A stretch of 64,000 nt of DNA from NCBI GenBank assembly GCA_015499985.1, contig JAAAUF010000011.1, forward strand, positions 58,351-122,350. The letters run 5' to 3'. A model generated the notes under the pieces. That model was not told the DNA's origin and did no database searches. It saw nothing but the letters and a program-made list of their open reading frames with translations. The stretch comes from Haplosporangium gracile. Its lineage: Eukaryota > Mortierellomycota > Mortierellomycetes > Mortierellales > Mortierellaceae. Shown piece by piece: positions 47,962 to 60,200 of this stretch. The position numbers were made by a program, and so were the translations under genes. Within the stretch, counting starts at the first letter, position 1; each line of letters opens with the position of its first letter.

Positions 47962-48745
47962 ACAAGACACCACACTCATTTTTTGCATTCATAAACAACG
48001 TAATATTTTAGATTTATTTATTTTTTTGATTTTGGTTTTTTTAATGTCATTTTGAGTTAACGGATGTTTTATGTGTCGAAAAAAAAAAATGAAAGACTGG
48101 AGCAAAGAGAGTAAAGCTGGGAGCGTATTGCCAATGGTTCAAAAAGGTGATATAAATGCACATGTGTAAATTGAATATTGTTCCTGGACAACCCCTGCAA
48201 AGCTTGGCTGTTACCATCCCTAATATCATACAACGTTATTTTTCAATATCATAGATGCAAGAACCTAGGTTTTTTTAACTGCCCAACTGATCAGCAAAAA
48301 AAAAAAAAAGTGCTTGTGATTTCCATGTGCACTTGGACAACAATTAAGCTCGTAGACCGCGCTCGCGTCTAAACAACAAACACCAAAAGCATCGAAAGAC
48401 GCGTTCTGTTTTAAATTGTTTCTTTACTAGGCACATGAAGACATACTAAGCCTTGTAAAAACAAGCCGACTTTTGGGGTACCTTCATTGCCCTCTCTTTA
48501 CGCAATGCACATAAACAGGCTAGAGGATTGGTACAGCTATGTCCTAAGAAAAAGTGGGCATAGCTCCACAGAGACAGACCCTTTTCAGTTAATAATAACA
48601 TGCCTTGAGATATCCATATAACCATGGATGAAAGATCCTTGTCGAAACATATAAAAGCGCTGGCTTTTCGTATCGTTTTCACTACTCATCATAACTAACA
48701 CAAACCAAAGCAACCCCCAACTCCCACACGCGCCCAATACAAAAT
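47962..48745. other. Intergenic region with TATA box upstream of a candidate gene
   Basis: No coding signal seen. TATAAAA at 48650-48656 stands 90 bp before the ATG of the small candidate gene and is the best TATA match in the window. Confidence 0.45.
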
Positions 48746-49144
48746 ATGGCCGACGACTCTCCTTCCTCTCTCCCTTTGACTCCTCATTCCCTTCGCCATC
48801 TCCCAAAGTCGAGCCCATCCTCCTCTCAGTCTCCTGTCTCCAGTCTTGACGACGATCATGCCTCCTCTGAACATCACCGCCACCTCGGCTCCACCTTCGA
48901 CCACCGTGACCCCTGCAATCGTTACCACCATCACCACCATCACGACTGTCACCCCGTCCCCAAACCTCATCAAGAAGGAGAGCGCCGCCGCTTCCCCGCT
49001 ACACCAGAAGCTGACCGGCATGCTCCTCATGGTCGTCCTCCCCACCGTCATAAGCGCCCTGCAAAAAGCATCCTTCACGCTGTTAGTCGAAGCGCCTCCA
49101 TTAGAGCCAAACGCATTACTCCCTCAATTCTTATTACATTATAG
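48746..49144 (+). CDS. Candidate small Ser/His-rich protein, weakly supported
   Basis: 132 aa starting MADDSPSSLPLTPHSLRHLP, Ser/Pro-rich and then His-rich, with no recognisable domain. Support is the TATA box upstream and the clean ATG. A second plus-strand frame starting at 48846 encodes a Thr/Val-rich stretch and one hydrophobic helix (LTGMLLMVVLPTVISAL), which looks equally protein-like. The true product may therefore switch frame through an unseen intron, or the first frame may be chance. Function unknown. Confidence 0.35.
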   Translation: MADDSPSSLPLTPHSLRHLPKSSPSSSQSPVSSLDDDHASSEHHRHLGSTFDHRDPCNRYHHHHHHDCHPVPKPHQEGERRRFPATPEADRHAPHGRPPHRHKRPAKSILHAVSRSASIRAKRITPSILITL

Positions 49145-49221
49145 AAAAATGTCATTTAATTTGTCAAAACTCGAGAATCATTACATTATCTTGAACAAAA
49201 AAAAACCCCACTTCAATAAGC

Positions 49222-52200
49222 TCAACCTTGGAGCTGAGCCTTGAGCTGGTTAACCTCCTCTTGAAGCTTCTCACGCGCCTCACGTTCGTCAGAAAGCTCC
49301 TTCTTAACACGATCAAGCTCCTCAGTCATCCAGCGGCGCAACTTTGCAATTTCCAACTCAAGCGCTGCAGAGTTACCGCCCGAGGCAGGGACGCCCTGGA
49401 ATTGGCCAAAACGGGAGCTCAGTGACTTGACACCACCAGTGGGGGGTGCAACTCCGCCAGCATGGGTAGGTGCATTGGCAGGAGAACCAGCCGATGGTGA
49501 TGGTGAGTTCACGGAGCTTTGGGACCCTTCATTTCCAGACTCGGTGCGACGACCAGTGGGACGCAAAGAAATCGATGCAGGCTGAGCTCCAGCAAATGGT
49601 GTGGGGAATTTTTGGAAGATGGGCTTGACAGGCTTGGGTGGAGGAGCTGCCTTTTCGACCACAGGAATTGGAGCAGGCTCTGGCTTCTTGACTTCCTCAA
49701 CAGGGGCCTATTATTCACATCAGTTATATATCATTAGGGCGTGTCTTCTACGACGCTTCACTCTTATACAAACAATTCATACAAAAAAACTTACGGCCTT
49801 GACTTCGGCCTCCAACTGGGCAACAAAGCTGCTGGTCTCGGCAGGGACGGGGGCGGTCGGAAGCTTACGGCCCTTGGCGGGTCTGGGTCTGGATACATGG
49901 CTCAGTGCAGGACCAGTACTCTCAAACTCGGGCAGCTTGGGCTTCTCAGACTCCTTCTCCTCCTCAACTGGGTCCTCAATAGCAGCGGTGACAGCACCAA
50001 TCTCCTCTTCCTGCTCGGCCTCCTTGTGCTCCTCCTGGGAAGGAATTGGCTCCTCAGGTTCATCCTGGTGCTCCACAGCTTCCTCCTCGTGAGTAGCGGT
50101 CTCAGGCGCGTGATCGACCTCAGGCGCGTGATCGATCTCAGCTTCCTCTTCGGCGGTTTCCTCGTGAACAGGCTCATGCTCTTCAGCCTCGTTAAGGACA
50201 GGAGGCATGTGACTTACAGGGGGACTAACAATCGACTTTCTGTTTTCAGTGATCGAGTGGATAGAAGGAGGACGGGCCAGTGGAGGCAATGGACGGTTGC
50301 GAGCAACAGGTGTGGGCAGGATATAAGAGTTACGGTTCGAGTTCGAGGTAGGTGGCTCGGGGGTCTCGGCAGCAACGTGCTCCTCGACAGTCTCTTCCGC
50401 GTCGGTCAATGGAGCCACGGGAACAGGCTTTTGAGGGCGGCGCAAAGTGCTGGAACGGCTCAGGTCATCAGCTAGGGGCTGGATTGAGGTTGGCGATGAA
50501 ACCTCAGGATTGGGGAAGATAGAGACGGATGCAAGGCGAGGCGATCCGGGAACATCATGGCTACTGGAATGAGAAACCGTAGACATTCTCTTGGATGGGG
50601 GAGAGCTGGGAAGTGGTGGTCCGTCGATCGAGGCGCGAACATCATGAAGTTGGGCAGAGGAGGGTGTCGGTGACGAAATCATTGATGGAGGGCGCGATCC
50701 ACGAGGGAATGTTGGAGGAGTCGCCATGGGGGTCTCGTTGGTCCTGGTGCGCACTGGCTCAGCACGAAGAGGCTCGGCGGGGACGGCTGGGAGTGGGACT
50801 GGGGCGTGGATAGGTGAGCGAGATTGGACTGGGGATCTGGGTGCCTCCTCCTGAGCCACAGGTGCGGATGTGGGTACAGGCGCCGCAATGGGTGTGGGAA
50901 CTGGAACAGGTGCAGCAGGTGCAACTCTGGGGGATTGAACAGCCTCTTCCTTGATCTCCTCGACAAAGTCCGAAGGGAAGTTTCCGACTTCGCCGTCCTC
51001 GTTCCTGCCACACCACCATCCCTCATCGCCCATCTTGTCTGTCACAACAACGGTCGATCCCTTGACTAATGTCATCTCGTCTAGAGGCAGAGTAATAAAT
51101 GAGTCATGTAAGTTAGTTACTTTCTGCTTATTTTGTTCCACGTCGTTTTCCTAATATCCAGCAGGTTCAACTGTGGCATCCGCGTCTCTTACCATCCTCC
51201 TGAGCACTGTAATCGTAAACAACCATTGCTCTAATTTGCTTGGCTGTTCACGAAAGAAAACAATAATGCGATTCTAATTAATAACATTCTTTGATTAAAA
51301 ATCGGTTAGGGTGATGTTAAAAAATAAGCAATCGCAAGAAACGTACATTTGGGCTTTTTGGCGCGGCTGGGAATGCGGGGCTCCTGAGCAGCTACAGGCT
51401 CCTCAACAGGTGCAGGAGGAGTAGCGGGGGCGGGAGCAGGAGGTGTGGTGAGGGCAGGGATGTGGTGGGCAATCAAAGGAGCGACAACCTCTTCGGCGAC
51501 AGGAGGCGAGAACTTTGGTGGGGCTGCAGCCACAACAGGAGAGCGAGGCTCATCAATCGAAGTCCTCTTGGTCATACCTCCGACAACTGGAGTTGGCGCT
51601 GGAGCTGGAGCTGGAGCCGCAGGCTCGCTAGCACCTCCAAGCCTTTTCAATCCTCCAGTTTTCTTGAGTCCAGGAACAACTCCTCCTGCGAACAATGATC
51701 CAAGACCCCCCTGTTTGACTCCGAATGCAGCCAACCTGAACTTGGCAGGTTTGTCTCCAGCATCTACAGCTTCCTCCTTGTGCTCCAAAAGCTTGACGTA
51801 CTATAATTATTGACAATTGAGAACACAAAAAAAAGGGGGAATGAGGATCAATCATGTTAGCGATATAGTCAGGCACGGAGTCAGTCGTCTCTAAATAGCC
51901 TTTAAACCGTCAATAGGTCACGCGTCTGCCTGGCAGCAGGCATGCATTAATAACGCAGGCAAGGGGGAGGGAGAGAGAACAACGACCTTACATTACTAGG
52001 GAAGGTTCCAACTTTGCCGTTCAAGTCGCCAGTCCACCAAGCAGGGTCGCTCGAGTCGAGAATGGTCACAACACGGCCAACCTCCAATGACAGTTCGCCC
52101 GATTCCTTTGCCTCGTAATCATATTCCACTCTGGCGAGAACCGGGCCTAACGATAGTGTGAGATAACAATACATACGATAATCAAGTTAGCGACACTTCT

Positions 52201-53057
52201 CCAAATTCATACCCATTGCACTTGTCTTTTGTATTTCATCTCGGTGCTCACTCTTAGTATTTTTGGCCAATGCTCTCGCTCCTGTCAGCACTGCTCACTG
52301 TTTTATCCATTTTTTTTCTCCCATGACGATGACACTGTAATCGCTTTTCTTTGTGTCCTCACCCCTTCCTCTTTTCTAATTGTTACCTTCGTGCTTGGGT
52401 GCAGGGGGGGCAGTACTCTCTGCTGCTGCTGGAGCAGTCACCGAGTCATCTTCAACAGGCGCTGCTGGGACGGGATTAGCTGGGGCGGGGGGTGCTGCTA
52501 CTGCTGCTGCTGCTGCTGCTGCTGGCTCTTCCTCGTGAGGGTCCACAAACTAATCATTCCATTTAAGAAGAAGAAAGTAAGGCTTTGTTAAAACAATCGT
52601 CGTGATAAACGCGGCCGAGTCTTGTAAAAATTGAAACGCTGGAGAGTGAGGGCGCTAACTTACGTTGGCGGGAAACCAGCCTGCTTGACCGTCCTTGACC
52701 TTCTCGCCGACCCACCATCCAGGGTCAGAGTTGTCCGAAACGCTAATGATGTCTCCGACCTGGAGAGTCAACTCATCGCTCTTTTCGGCATCGTAGTTGT
52801 GATGCGCAATGTAGAGATTCGCTATTGTTCGGGTTGTCGTAGTGAAGGTCCAGTTTGAGGAGGAGAGAGAAAGAATTGTACGAGAATGAGAGAAAAGAGA
52901 AGAGGGAAGGAGGAGTGTGAATAAGTCGACTTTGTTGTTTGCACTGCGCGTAATTAACACTTGTGCATTATGACTCTGCTGACGATATGAAGCCAGGGTG
53001 TGGCTGCTCACCCGCTTCTTTTTGCCGCGTCTCTTTTGTTAACTCCTTCTTACCCAT
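49222..53057 (-). CDS. Adaptor with three SH3 domains, proline-rich middle and C-terminal coiled coil
   Basis: Exons 53057-53054, 52821-52664, 52549-52387, 52146-51992, 51800-51347, 51228-51193, 51080-49795 and 49707-49222 give 913 aa. SH3-1 is residues 2-53 (ANLYIAHHNYDAEKSDELTL, GWWVGE, AGWFPANV). SH3-2 is about 109-165 (LARVEYDYEAKESGELSLEV, AWWTGDLNGKVGTFPSNYVK). SH3-3 is about 312-375 (MVVYDYSAQEDDEMTLVKGS, GWWCGRNEDGEVGNFPSDFV). Poly-Ala separates SH3-1 and SH3-2. The long middle is rich in Pro, Ala and Glu with PxxP motifs, and the last ~55 residues form a charged coiled coil (LRRWMTEELDRVKKEL). The layout matches CIN85/CD2AP-type and fungal actin-patch adaptors that connect endocytosis to actin. 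The first exon contributes only ATGG to the coding sequence, and SH3-3 is completed across a 36-nt exon. Confidence 0.88.
52501..52524. repeat. (CTG/CAG)n triplet run coding for poly-Ala in the SH3 adaptor
   Basis: Eight CTG triplets on the plus strand are read as GCA (Ala) codons on the minus strand in exon 3. Triplet runs of this kind are prone to length change. Confidence 0.85.
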
Positions 53058-53469
53058 GGTGTCAATTGGTCTTTTTATTCGCTCCTGAGTTTTATTGGGC
53101 GTGCAGGGGTAGTGACAGGGGAGTGCTGAGTATGTGAGTGTAGAAATAACACGAAGCTAAGAAGTGCGTCAAGAGGAATGGAGCAATAGAAAATAGAGTA
53201 GTAAAAAAAAAAGTAAGTGTTGAAGTGTGGGAAGTGTGGGAAGTGTGGAAGTGTGGAAAAAAAAAAAGAAGTAAAAAGAAGAGGGCGATGGGCTAAAGAG
53301 ATGGGGTTGACTTACAGGCAGCCCTTCAGCCGTGTCGTCAAAACGAACTAAACTCGACTCGTTCCTGGGCAGAGAAAGTGCTTGTGCACTTAGAAAGGGT
53401 TCTTTCTTTGTCCCGTGACTGATATCTCTAATTGAATACTATCCATTTAATATTTTTGAAAAGAATGAT
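53058..53469. other. SH3-adaptor upstream region with short tandem repeat
   Basis: Four close copies of GAAGTGTGG lie at 53222-53256. No gene seen; the interval also holds the 3' flank of the P450 gene. Confidence 0.6.
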
Positions 53470-55830
53470 TCATATCTCACGCTGAGAAAGGTCGCTATCG
53501 CCGCCAATACCACCATCAAACTCAGCACGAAGAGGAATATCCGTTCGTCTGGTAACAACAGTCATCAGCGCCTCCTTCATCGGCAAGGTAAGCGACCCCT
53601 TGACCGCTGGCTCATGGTGTCCCGGCGTTAAATTGAACGTGTACCTCTGCAACAAGATGCACGTCGTCGCCATTGCCTCCAACTGCGCAAACGTCATGCC
53701 CAAACACAGACGGGGTCCCGCGTTGAAAGTGATAAACTTGAACTGGCTCTCGGGCTTGAATTTGCCAAATGGGCTGACTCGTCGACCTGTCGCAGGGTTT
53801 ATCATCAAACCAGGCGCACCAGCATCCGAACAAATGAGCCATCGCTCAGGGACAAACAGCTCGGCATCGATCCCCCAGACGGCCTTGTTTCGACCCATAC
53901 ACCAGTTCGAAAACGCAACGAGTTCGCCCTTGTAGATTCGTGTGCCGTCAGGGAGGATGTCATCGTCAACAGCCTGCTTGACATTCTTGGAGACTGGCGT
54001 GTGGAGACGCAGAGTCTCGTAGAAGACCGCCTTGACATAAGGCAACTCGTTCATAAGGACCTCGTAGGTGATCTTCTCGGTCGAGCCCTCAAGGACCGTA
54101 TCGATCTCATGGAGAATGTTATTCATGATCCTTGGGTTCGCCATGAGGCAATAGAATTGCCAGGTCAATGCCTGCGCCGTCGTGTCGCGTCCAGCTCTAA
54201 TCAGACCAGAAAATGATCGTGCCGTAGAACAAGTGTCAGTGTCTCATTCGCTTCGCTCTTTCGACATATATAATAGTGAAAAAGCGCAGAGAAAGACACA
54301 TACATCATAAAGTTGACAAAGACATCGCGGAGTTCTCGATCAGTAAGCATGGTGCCATCCTCGCTCTTATAATTGATGAAGTGGTCCAGCAGATCTCGCG
54401 TTCTTGTTGCAGCTTGCTCAGGCGTCTCGACTCGACGGTTATGCACGGCCTTAGCCGCATACTCGTCCAGAATACTAATACAGCCCCAATGTTTCCTCCA
54501 CCGTCCAGGAATGATCCGGTCAGTGATGAACCAAAAAGGGTTGATCATTCGAGCATCGGCCGCCGAGGTCAAGAAATCAAAGGCGTCTCCAAACTCGTTC
54601 GGGCCGTCCTCGCTCAACAACGCCTTGAAATCGAGTCCAAAGGTCAACTTGCCAAACGCATCCAAAGTCAACTTGAGGAACTTGTCTTGGAGGTCCACAG
54701 CCTGATCGGTGGCAATAGCATGGTCGAGGACGGTGCTAAAATCTTCGGCACTGGACTTGAAGGCGCCCTCGACCAGACTACGGTAGAGCTTTGTAGTGAA
54801 GATGTTGGAGGCAGTCTTTCGGTGGAATCTCCACTCCTCACGGTCGGCGACAAATATCCCCCGGCCGAGGATGTCTGTCAAGTTCCAACGGAACATATCA
54901 CCTTTGACGTAGTTGTCAAAATTGGCTTTAGAGAAATAACGGAGAAAAGAATTGCGTGTGTTAGACAGGGATTTAATACATGTGTAGGTTAATTTAAAAA
55001 CAATCAAGGGGAAGTGGGGGGGGGGTTCAGGTAAATGGTGAGAGGTGCGGAGACAAAAACAAGAGCGAAAATCATTACTTACTTTTGAAAATATGTTCCA
55101 TAAACTCGGGCCGATTGAGGATGATGGCTCGGCCTAAGAGAGGCATGGTGATAGAGCTGTTTACAAAACACAAAAAAAATGGCGTCACGAAAGGGCGCGA
55201 AGGAGCACTGTTAGTTCCATAACGCGAGTCCAGACAAAGTGCGGAGAAGGGGCGAGAAGGGAGAAAGATTTGCAACGAATAATCTGAGCTCAAATGTCGC
55301 GAGAAAGGTGCACAAAACTAAAAAGGATGGAGATTTGTAGTTGTGTCACTAGAATCAAATGGTGGATATGTGGGTAGGAAGAGAGATGGAAATAAGGTAG
55401 TTGTGGAAAAGGCTTCAAAAAACCGACAATAACAAATAAGTCTCCTTCAGAAATGGTGAAGGGTCCGCACACAAGTAAGGGCGACGAAGTAGAAAATACA
55501 GATTCATGATACGACAGCTCAAAGGAAGGACACTTACATGACATCTCCATGCTCTTGAAAAGTCTTATGAAGAAAGTCAAGAGGGTCCTCTCGGTGCGTA
55601 AGAATATCGGTGAGGTTTCCAATTAGAGGATAGCCTGGAGCGTCTCGGCCAAGAACCTTGAGGTCTGGTCGAGGCTTTGTAAGGATCGCACGGTTAGGGT
55701 ACTTGATAATCGCCGCGACAAAGCATCCGATCGTGGCTAAGACTGCGTACTCGATAGGCGTTCGCTTGCGCTTGGCCATCTGTCGCTCCAACAGTCTCCT
55801 TAGGCCGATGCCTGCCATCACGAGCGCCAT
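53470..55830 (-). CDS. Cytochrome P450, fatty-acid/alkane hydroxylase-like
   Basis: Exons 55830-55538, 55156-55083, 54925-54304 and 54196-53470 give 571 aa. An N-terminal membrane anchor (EYAVLATIGCFVAAIIKY) is followed by a Pro hinge (LGRDAPGYPLIGNLTDIL). The P450 marks are VADREEWRFHRKTASNIFTT (helix C), AGRDTTAQALTW (helix I oxygen-binding Thr, formed across the last intron), ETLRLH (ExxR), FVPERW and the haem loop FNAGPRLCLGM with Cys near 494. Overall pattern is closest to the CYP52/CYP86 clan that hydroxylates fatty acids and alkanes at the ER, but family-level naming needs a tree. It needs a P450 reductase encoded elsewhere. Length is slightly above the usual 500-530 aa. Confidence 0.92.
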
Positions 55831-57213
55831 GGTTGAATGTTTGAATGGAGGGAAGCAAAAGATTATTGTGGAGGGAAGTAAGAAGAAGGTGAAGAAAAAG
55901 AGAGGTGCACTTAGGTAATGGAAGTAGGACGTGAAGAAGTGCAGGACAGTTGGAGAAGAAGAGGGGAGAGAAACGGAAAAAAGAAACAAGAAGTGTGGCC
56001 AGTTAGTACATAGCAGGAAAAGAGCTGCTTTTAAGGATGTTTTACGTTGTTGTTCTGACCCAATGATGGGGCTACTTTTGCTGCTGGAGGTGTTGAGGCA
56101 AGATTTTCCTTGCGTACCAACAGGAAAAAGTGGACTGGGGGGTAACCAAGGTCACCTTCCTATCTTATAACAACAAAGGCAAAAAAGAAGGGAGCGAAAA
56201 TGAACAGGGGTCATTAGTTGGTTGGTCTATTAATCGCCCCCCTCCCCTTTGAGTGGGCTCCCCACATCTGTGGCGAGGATGTTGTTGTTTTATTGTTCAG
56301 GGGTCAAAATAGAAGCATCTTCTAGTCCAACGAAAAAAAGGGCGTGGAAACGCCAAAATAGTCTTTCCTTGGAAGCATTCACATATGACTAGAAGCAAGA
56401 AAAGGTACCAAAACGAAGTGGGAAAATTTGGCCAAGAAGGAAGGTGCTTTTTCTTTACCTTCGAACGGCATGTGATGGTGGGGAATCGAAAACAAACGCG
56501 TTGTTGACATGTTTCGTACCTTTGACAGCAAAACAACATTAACATCACCAGCTACTATCTAGGAAGCAATCGCTCTCTCCTGCGTTGACAACGATAGGGA
56601 TGAACCCCATCAAATCTATCAAATAGTCTCGTCGCTACCTTCACTTTGGACCGTGAACTTGGACAGAGAGAGGATGTGAGAGTACAACGAGACGAAATGT
56701 GGTGGGAAGTGAAAGAAGACCGGTTGCCAAAAAAAATACGAAAGTCGTTGAGTGAATAAACACCAGATCGCTTGACAGAGTTTGGCAAATAGCCTTTTTC
56801 AGTCCTCCTTCCAGCACTACCACCTCCTTGCCACCCTGTTCTCTCGGCCTTTTGGTCATCCCTGCAGACGATCAAAGTCCCTCGGCCCACCACGACTTGC
56901 ATATTTCGCAACATCAACAAATCAACAAATCCAGCATATATCTTTTACCAGCCGAGATGTTGCCCCTTGTTGTGCCACCAATTTTTGATATCAAAATCCA
57001 CGCATACATACTCTTCGATTAATCCTCGCAGCGCGTCTTTTCGGACGCGATTCGGAGAGGAGTAGAACCTACTTACACTCTGAGTATATTATTGGTGTTT
57101 GTTTATTCCATACATGAAGGAGAAAGGTAAAGTGTGAAAAGAGCGACTAAGCGAGAGAGTAAAAAAGGATAAGAGGTAAAAGGAGGAGGAATGAAAAGCA
57201 AAAAAATGAGCCT
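55831..57213. other. Intergenic region, P450 upstream and NUP188 3' flank
   Basis: 1.38 kb without a convincing gene. About 55845-55995 is purine-rich on the plus strand (C+T on the P450 sense strand). Confidence 0.5.
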
Positions 57214-60200
57214 TCACTGAATGTTGATCTTGGTCTGAGCAAAGTTCTTGATGATAGGAATCATATTGTCTCGCAAGGCCCGAATCTGAGCGTATGCCTC
57301 TGCTCCCAACTCGTCCTTCCGTGCCTGAGTCGGGACATTCTCAAACCGCTGAAGCATCCTTTGAGTCGAGTTCAGTGTCGCAATCAAGTCAATGCACAGC
57401 TCCTGAATCTCCCTCCGGACAGATGCATCCAGCTGTGGGTGATACATGTACAAAGCCAACTGAGTCGCCATCACTACAAACGCATCCTCCAGCAACGAAA
57501 TCATGCGAATCGAAGATCCAGTTGAGCTCGAAAGAGTGGCAAACGCAGACTCATCGGATTTGGGAGGGCTGGAGACCGTCACTACTGTCGACGACCGTGG
57601 TGAGGCGGATCCGTTTGCGCCAGTAGTTGCTGAGGCAGATCCTGCTGCATTAGCATCGCCAGACGTGGTCGATGTAGAGGGTGATGCTGACGACAAGAAG
57701 GCTCCGAAACAAGCCAGGCGTGACGATGGCTTGGAGTTCGTCATACTTGTGGATGACGACGCATTGGCATTCGGTTGTCGCTCATCGTCGTCCGAGTTCT
57801 TAAAAAGTCCTGCTGATCCTCCTGTCTTGCCTTCCAAACGTGCCTCCCATTCCATCAACGAAGTCGTCGCGTACTGAACTAAGTCGAACATGGTGCCGAT
57901 GGATGCTGGCTCGTAAACAGGCGTGTTGGAGATTGGAGCGATCGTTGTTTTGCGGATGGGCCACTCCAGGTTCGACTTGGTCAAAATAAGCGCTGGGTCC
58001 GTCCAGACAAGGATCGCCGATAAAATATTCCTGACAACCGCCGCCAGCTTGCCCTCGATCATCATGGTGAGAGTCTTGTTATCGCTTAATTCCTGGTTCT
58101 TGTGCTCTGCTCTGGTAACTGCGCGGGTCAACGAGGCGAGGGTGTAAGGGTGAGTGAAGAGATGGACTGCGTGCTGAAGAATGAAGAGTGATCGGTCAAA
58201 AAAGGCCTTCAGCACCTCTTCGCCTCCCAAAGGCTCCAGGCGAACGCCGTGTTTTGAAAGCTCATAGAACAACATCGTAATCCTCTCCATCTCCTCTAAC
58301 TTGGCGCTCGTCAAGGGTCGGTCTGTCGATGTATCCAGACCCTTGCTGATTTGGTTCCCGTAGAGCTGAATGAATCCAATCAGAAGCTGCATAAATGCGT
58401 CGCTCGAGCTCATCGACCGCAGCAAGCTCGTCACAATCGCCAGATACATGCACCAAGCCTGATGCCAGTTTCCTCGGTCGCCATGCGCCTCAGCTAGGTG
58501 CTCGATATCGCCTCGCTGAAGGAATATTGTCAGTCCGTTGTGTGTCAGCATCGACATAACTCCTGCATCGCAAAGGTACGCCGCCATCTCCGGAACGTTG
58601 GCCAAGGAGAGCAAAAAGTTGAGACTGCCCTCAAAGAACGATGGCCGGCTGTCGAACTGTCCTGACGAAACGCTGTGGGCGCACAGCTGCAAGTTGAGGC
58701 GGACGACATCCCAATTCCTCAAGATGGGGATCCAAAGACCGGCATGGGGGTTCCAGACGGGATGGCAAATCTCCTCCAAGAGCGCCAACAGCACCACAAT
58801 CATATCGGAATGATCATGCTGTCCAGACAAATAGCTCTTCACCACGATGGAGAAACACTGGGCGATCGACGGCAGAAGAAGGATAGATGACTTTTGAACC
58901 AAGGCCTGATGTTCCTGATCCAAAATGACGAGAACTTCCTTGTCGTGCAGAGCCCGGTAGCAGAACAGAAGCGTCAAGAAGAGAGGTGGATGGGCGGCAA
59001 GTCCATCCGCTGGGTTTTGGACTGACTCCAAGATGCCCATCTCGGGGTTCTGGATGAGTTTTTGGAGCTTGGTGACAATCTCGGGAAAATGGATGGCGAG
59101 ATTCTTCTTGTCCGATCGCTTGACTGTTGCCGAGTTTTCGATCACTGTCTGCAAAAGAAGGCAGCAATTCTGACGTGCCATCCTGAGCACAGCACTGCCA
59201 TTAGTCTCCCGCTCAATGTGATCCAACAGGCAGATGACAAAGTGGTAGTAGGCATTCGCCTCCGCGCCCGCGCTCTTGCCCGCCCAGAAAGCTGCTCCTA
59301 AATCATTCGTAGCCACCTCGACAAAGAAACGCCAGGCAGAAAGGCGTTCCATCTCCGCATGCACGATGGACCAGTTGAGGTTCACGTGGAAGAGGGTTCT
59401 GAGAAAAGCGTGCTCCCGTACCTTGCCTCCCCAGATGAGCTTGAACCGAGCCTTGCCTAAATCCAACATAAACGTCTCTCCTGCCAAATGATCGGCGTCG
59501 TAGTTCTCGTCCCACCGCTTCACAGCCAGCTTTAAGTAGTCCAGAGGGACAGTCAGCTCTTGGCCCATCTCCTTCAACTCCCGATGTCCCTGTGCATGAT
59601 AGTGGATCTTGGGAATGGTCTCGTTCCATTCGCCGAACTTGCCCTCCTGGACACACATCTGGAAAAAGGTCTTGATCCCCTTAGGCAAGCTTTCGACAAC
59701 CTTGGTGAGAACGCCCTGGCTGGCGTAATGGAAGTGAATCGCAAGGCCAAAGATTCGGAGGGCATGACTGCGAGAGCGCTGTTCGGCGTTGACAGACGAG
59801 ACGTGGAATACTTGGGCCATAGGATCACGGTTATAGCAGGAAAAGACATCCTCCCACTTTGCCAACTCCAGTTCAGTGTGAATATCGGGTCGCGCAAGGA
59901 TGTCTCCGAGATCATTCCAGAAGGCGTCATTGTCCTGAAGGCTCTTGATAAGGACAGCATGATCCAATGCGTTTTGCCAGAGGACATCCAGGAAGTGAAG
60001 GGCGTGAGGCAGGATCTCGGGATCAGAGTCGAGGACGGCGTCCTTCTTGTGGAGGATATCGAGGGCTTTAACCAGGATCGAGTTCTTGGCGATTTCCTTG
60101 AACTGGTTATCGAGCACGCCAGTGACAGGGTTGACGCGGTCGTTTGACAAGAACAAAGTTGCGAGTCCAGGCTGGGTCGTCAGAGTGATGGTGATGAGGC

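Noticed and set aside
48695..49078. Minus-strand open frame rich in Val/Met/Gly
   Set aside because: It is the complement of the His/Thr-rich plus-strand sequence and has no own promoter or domain.
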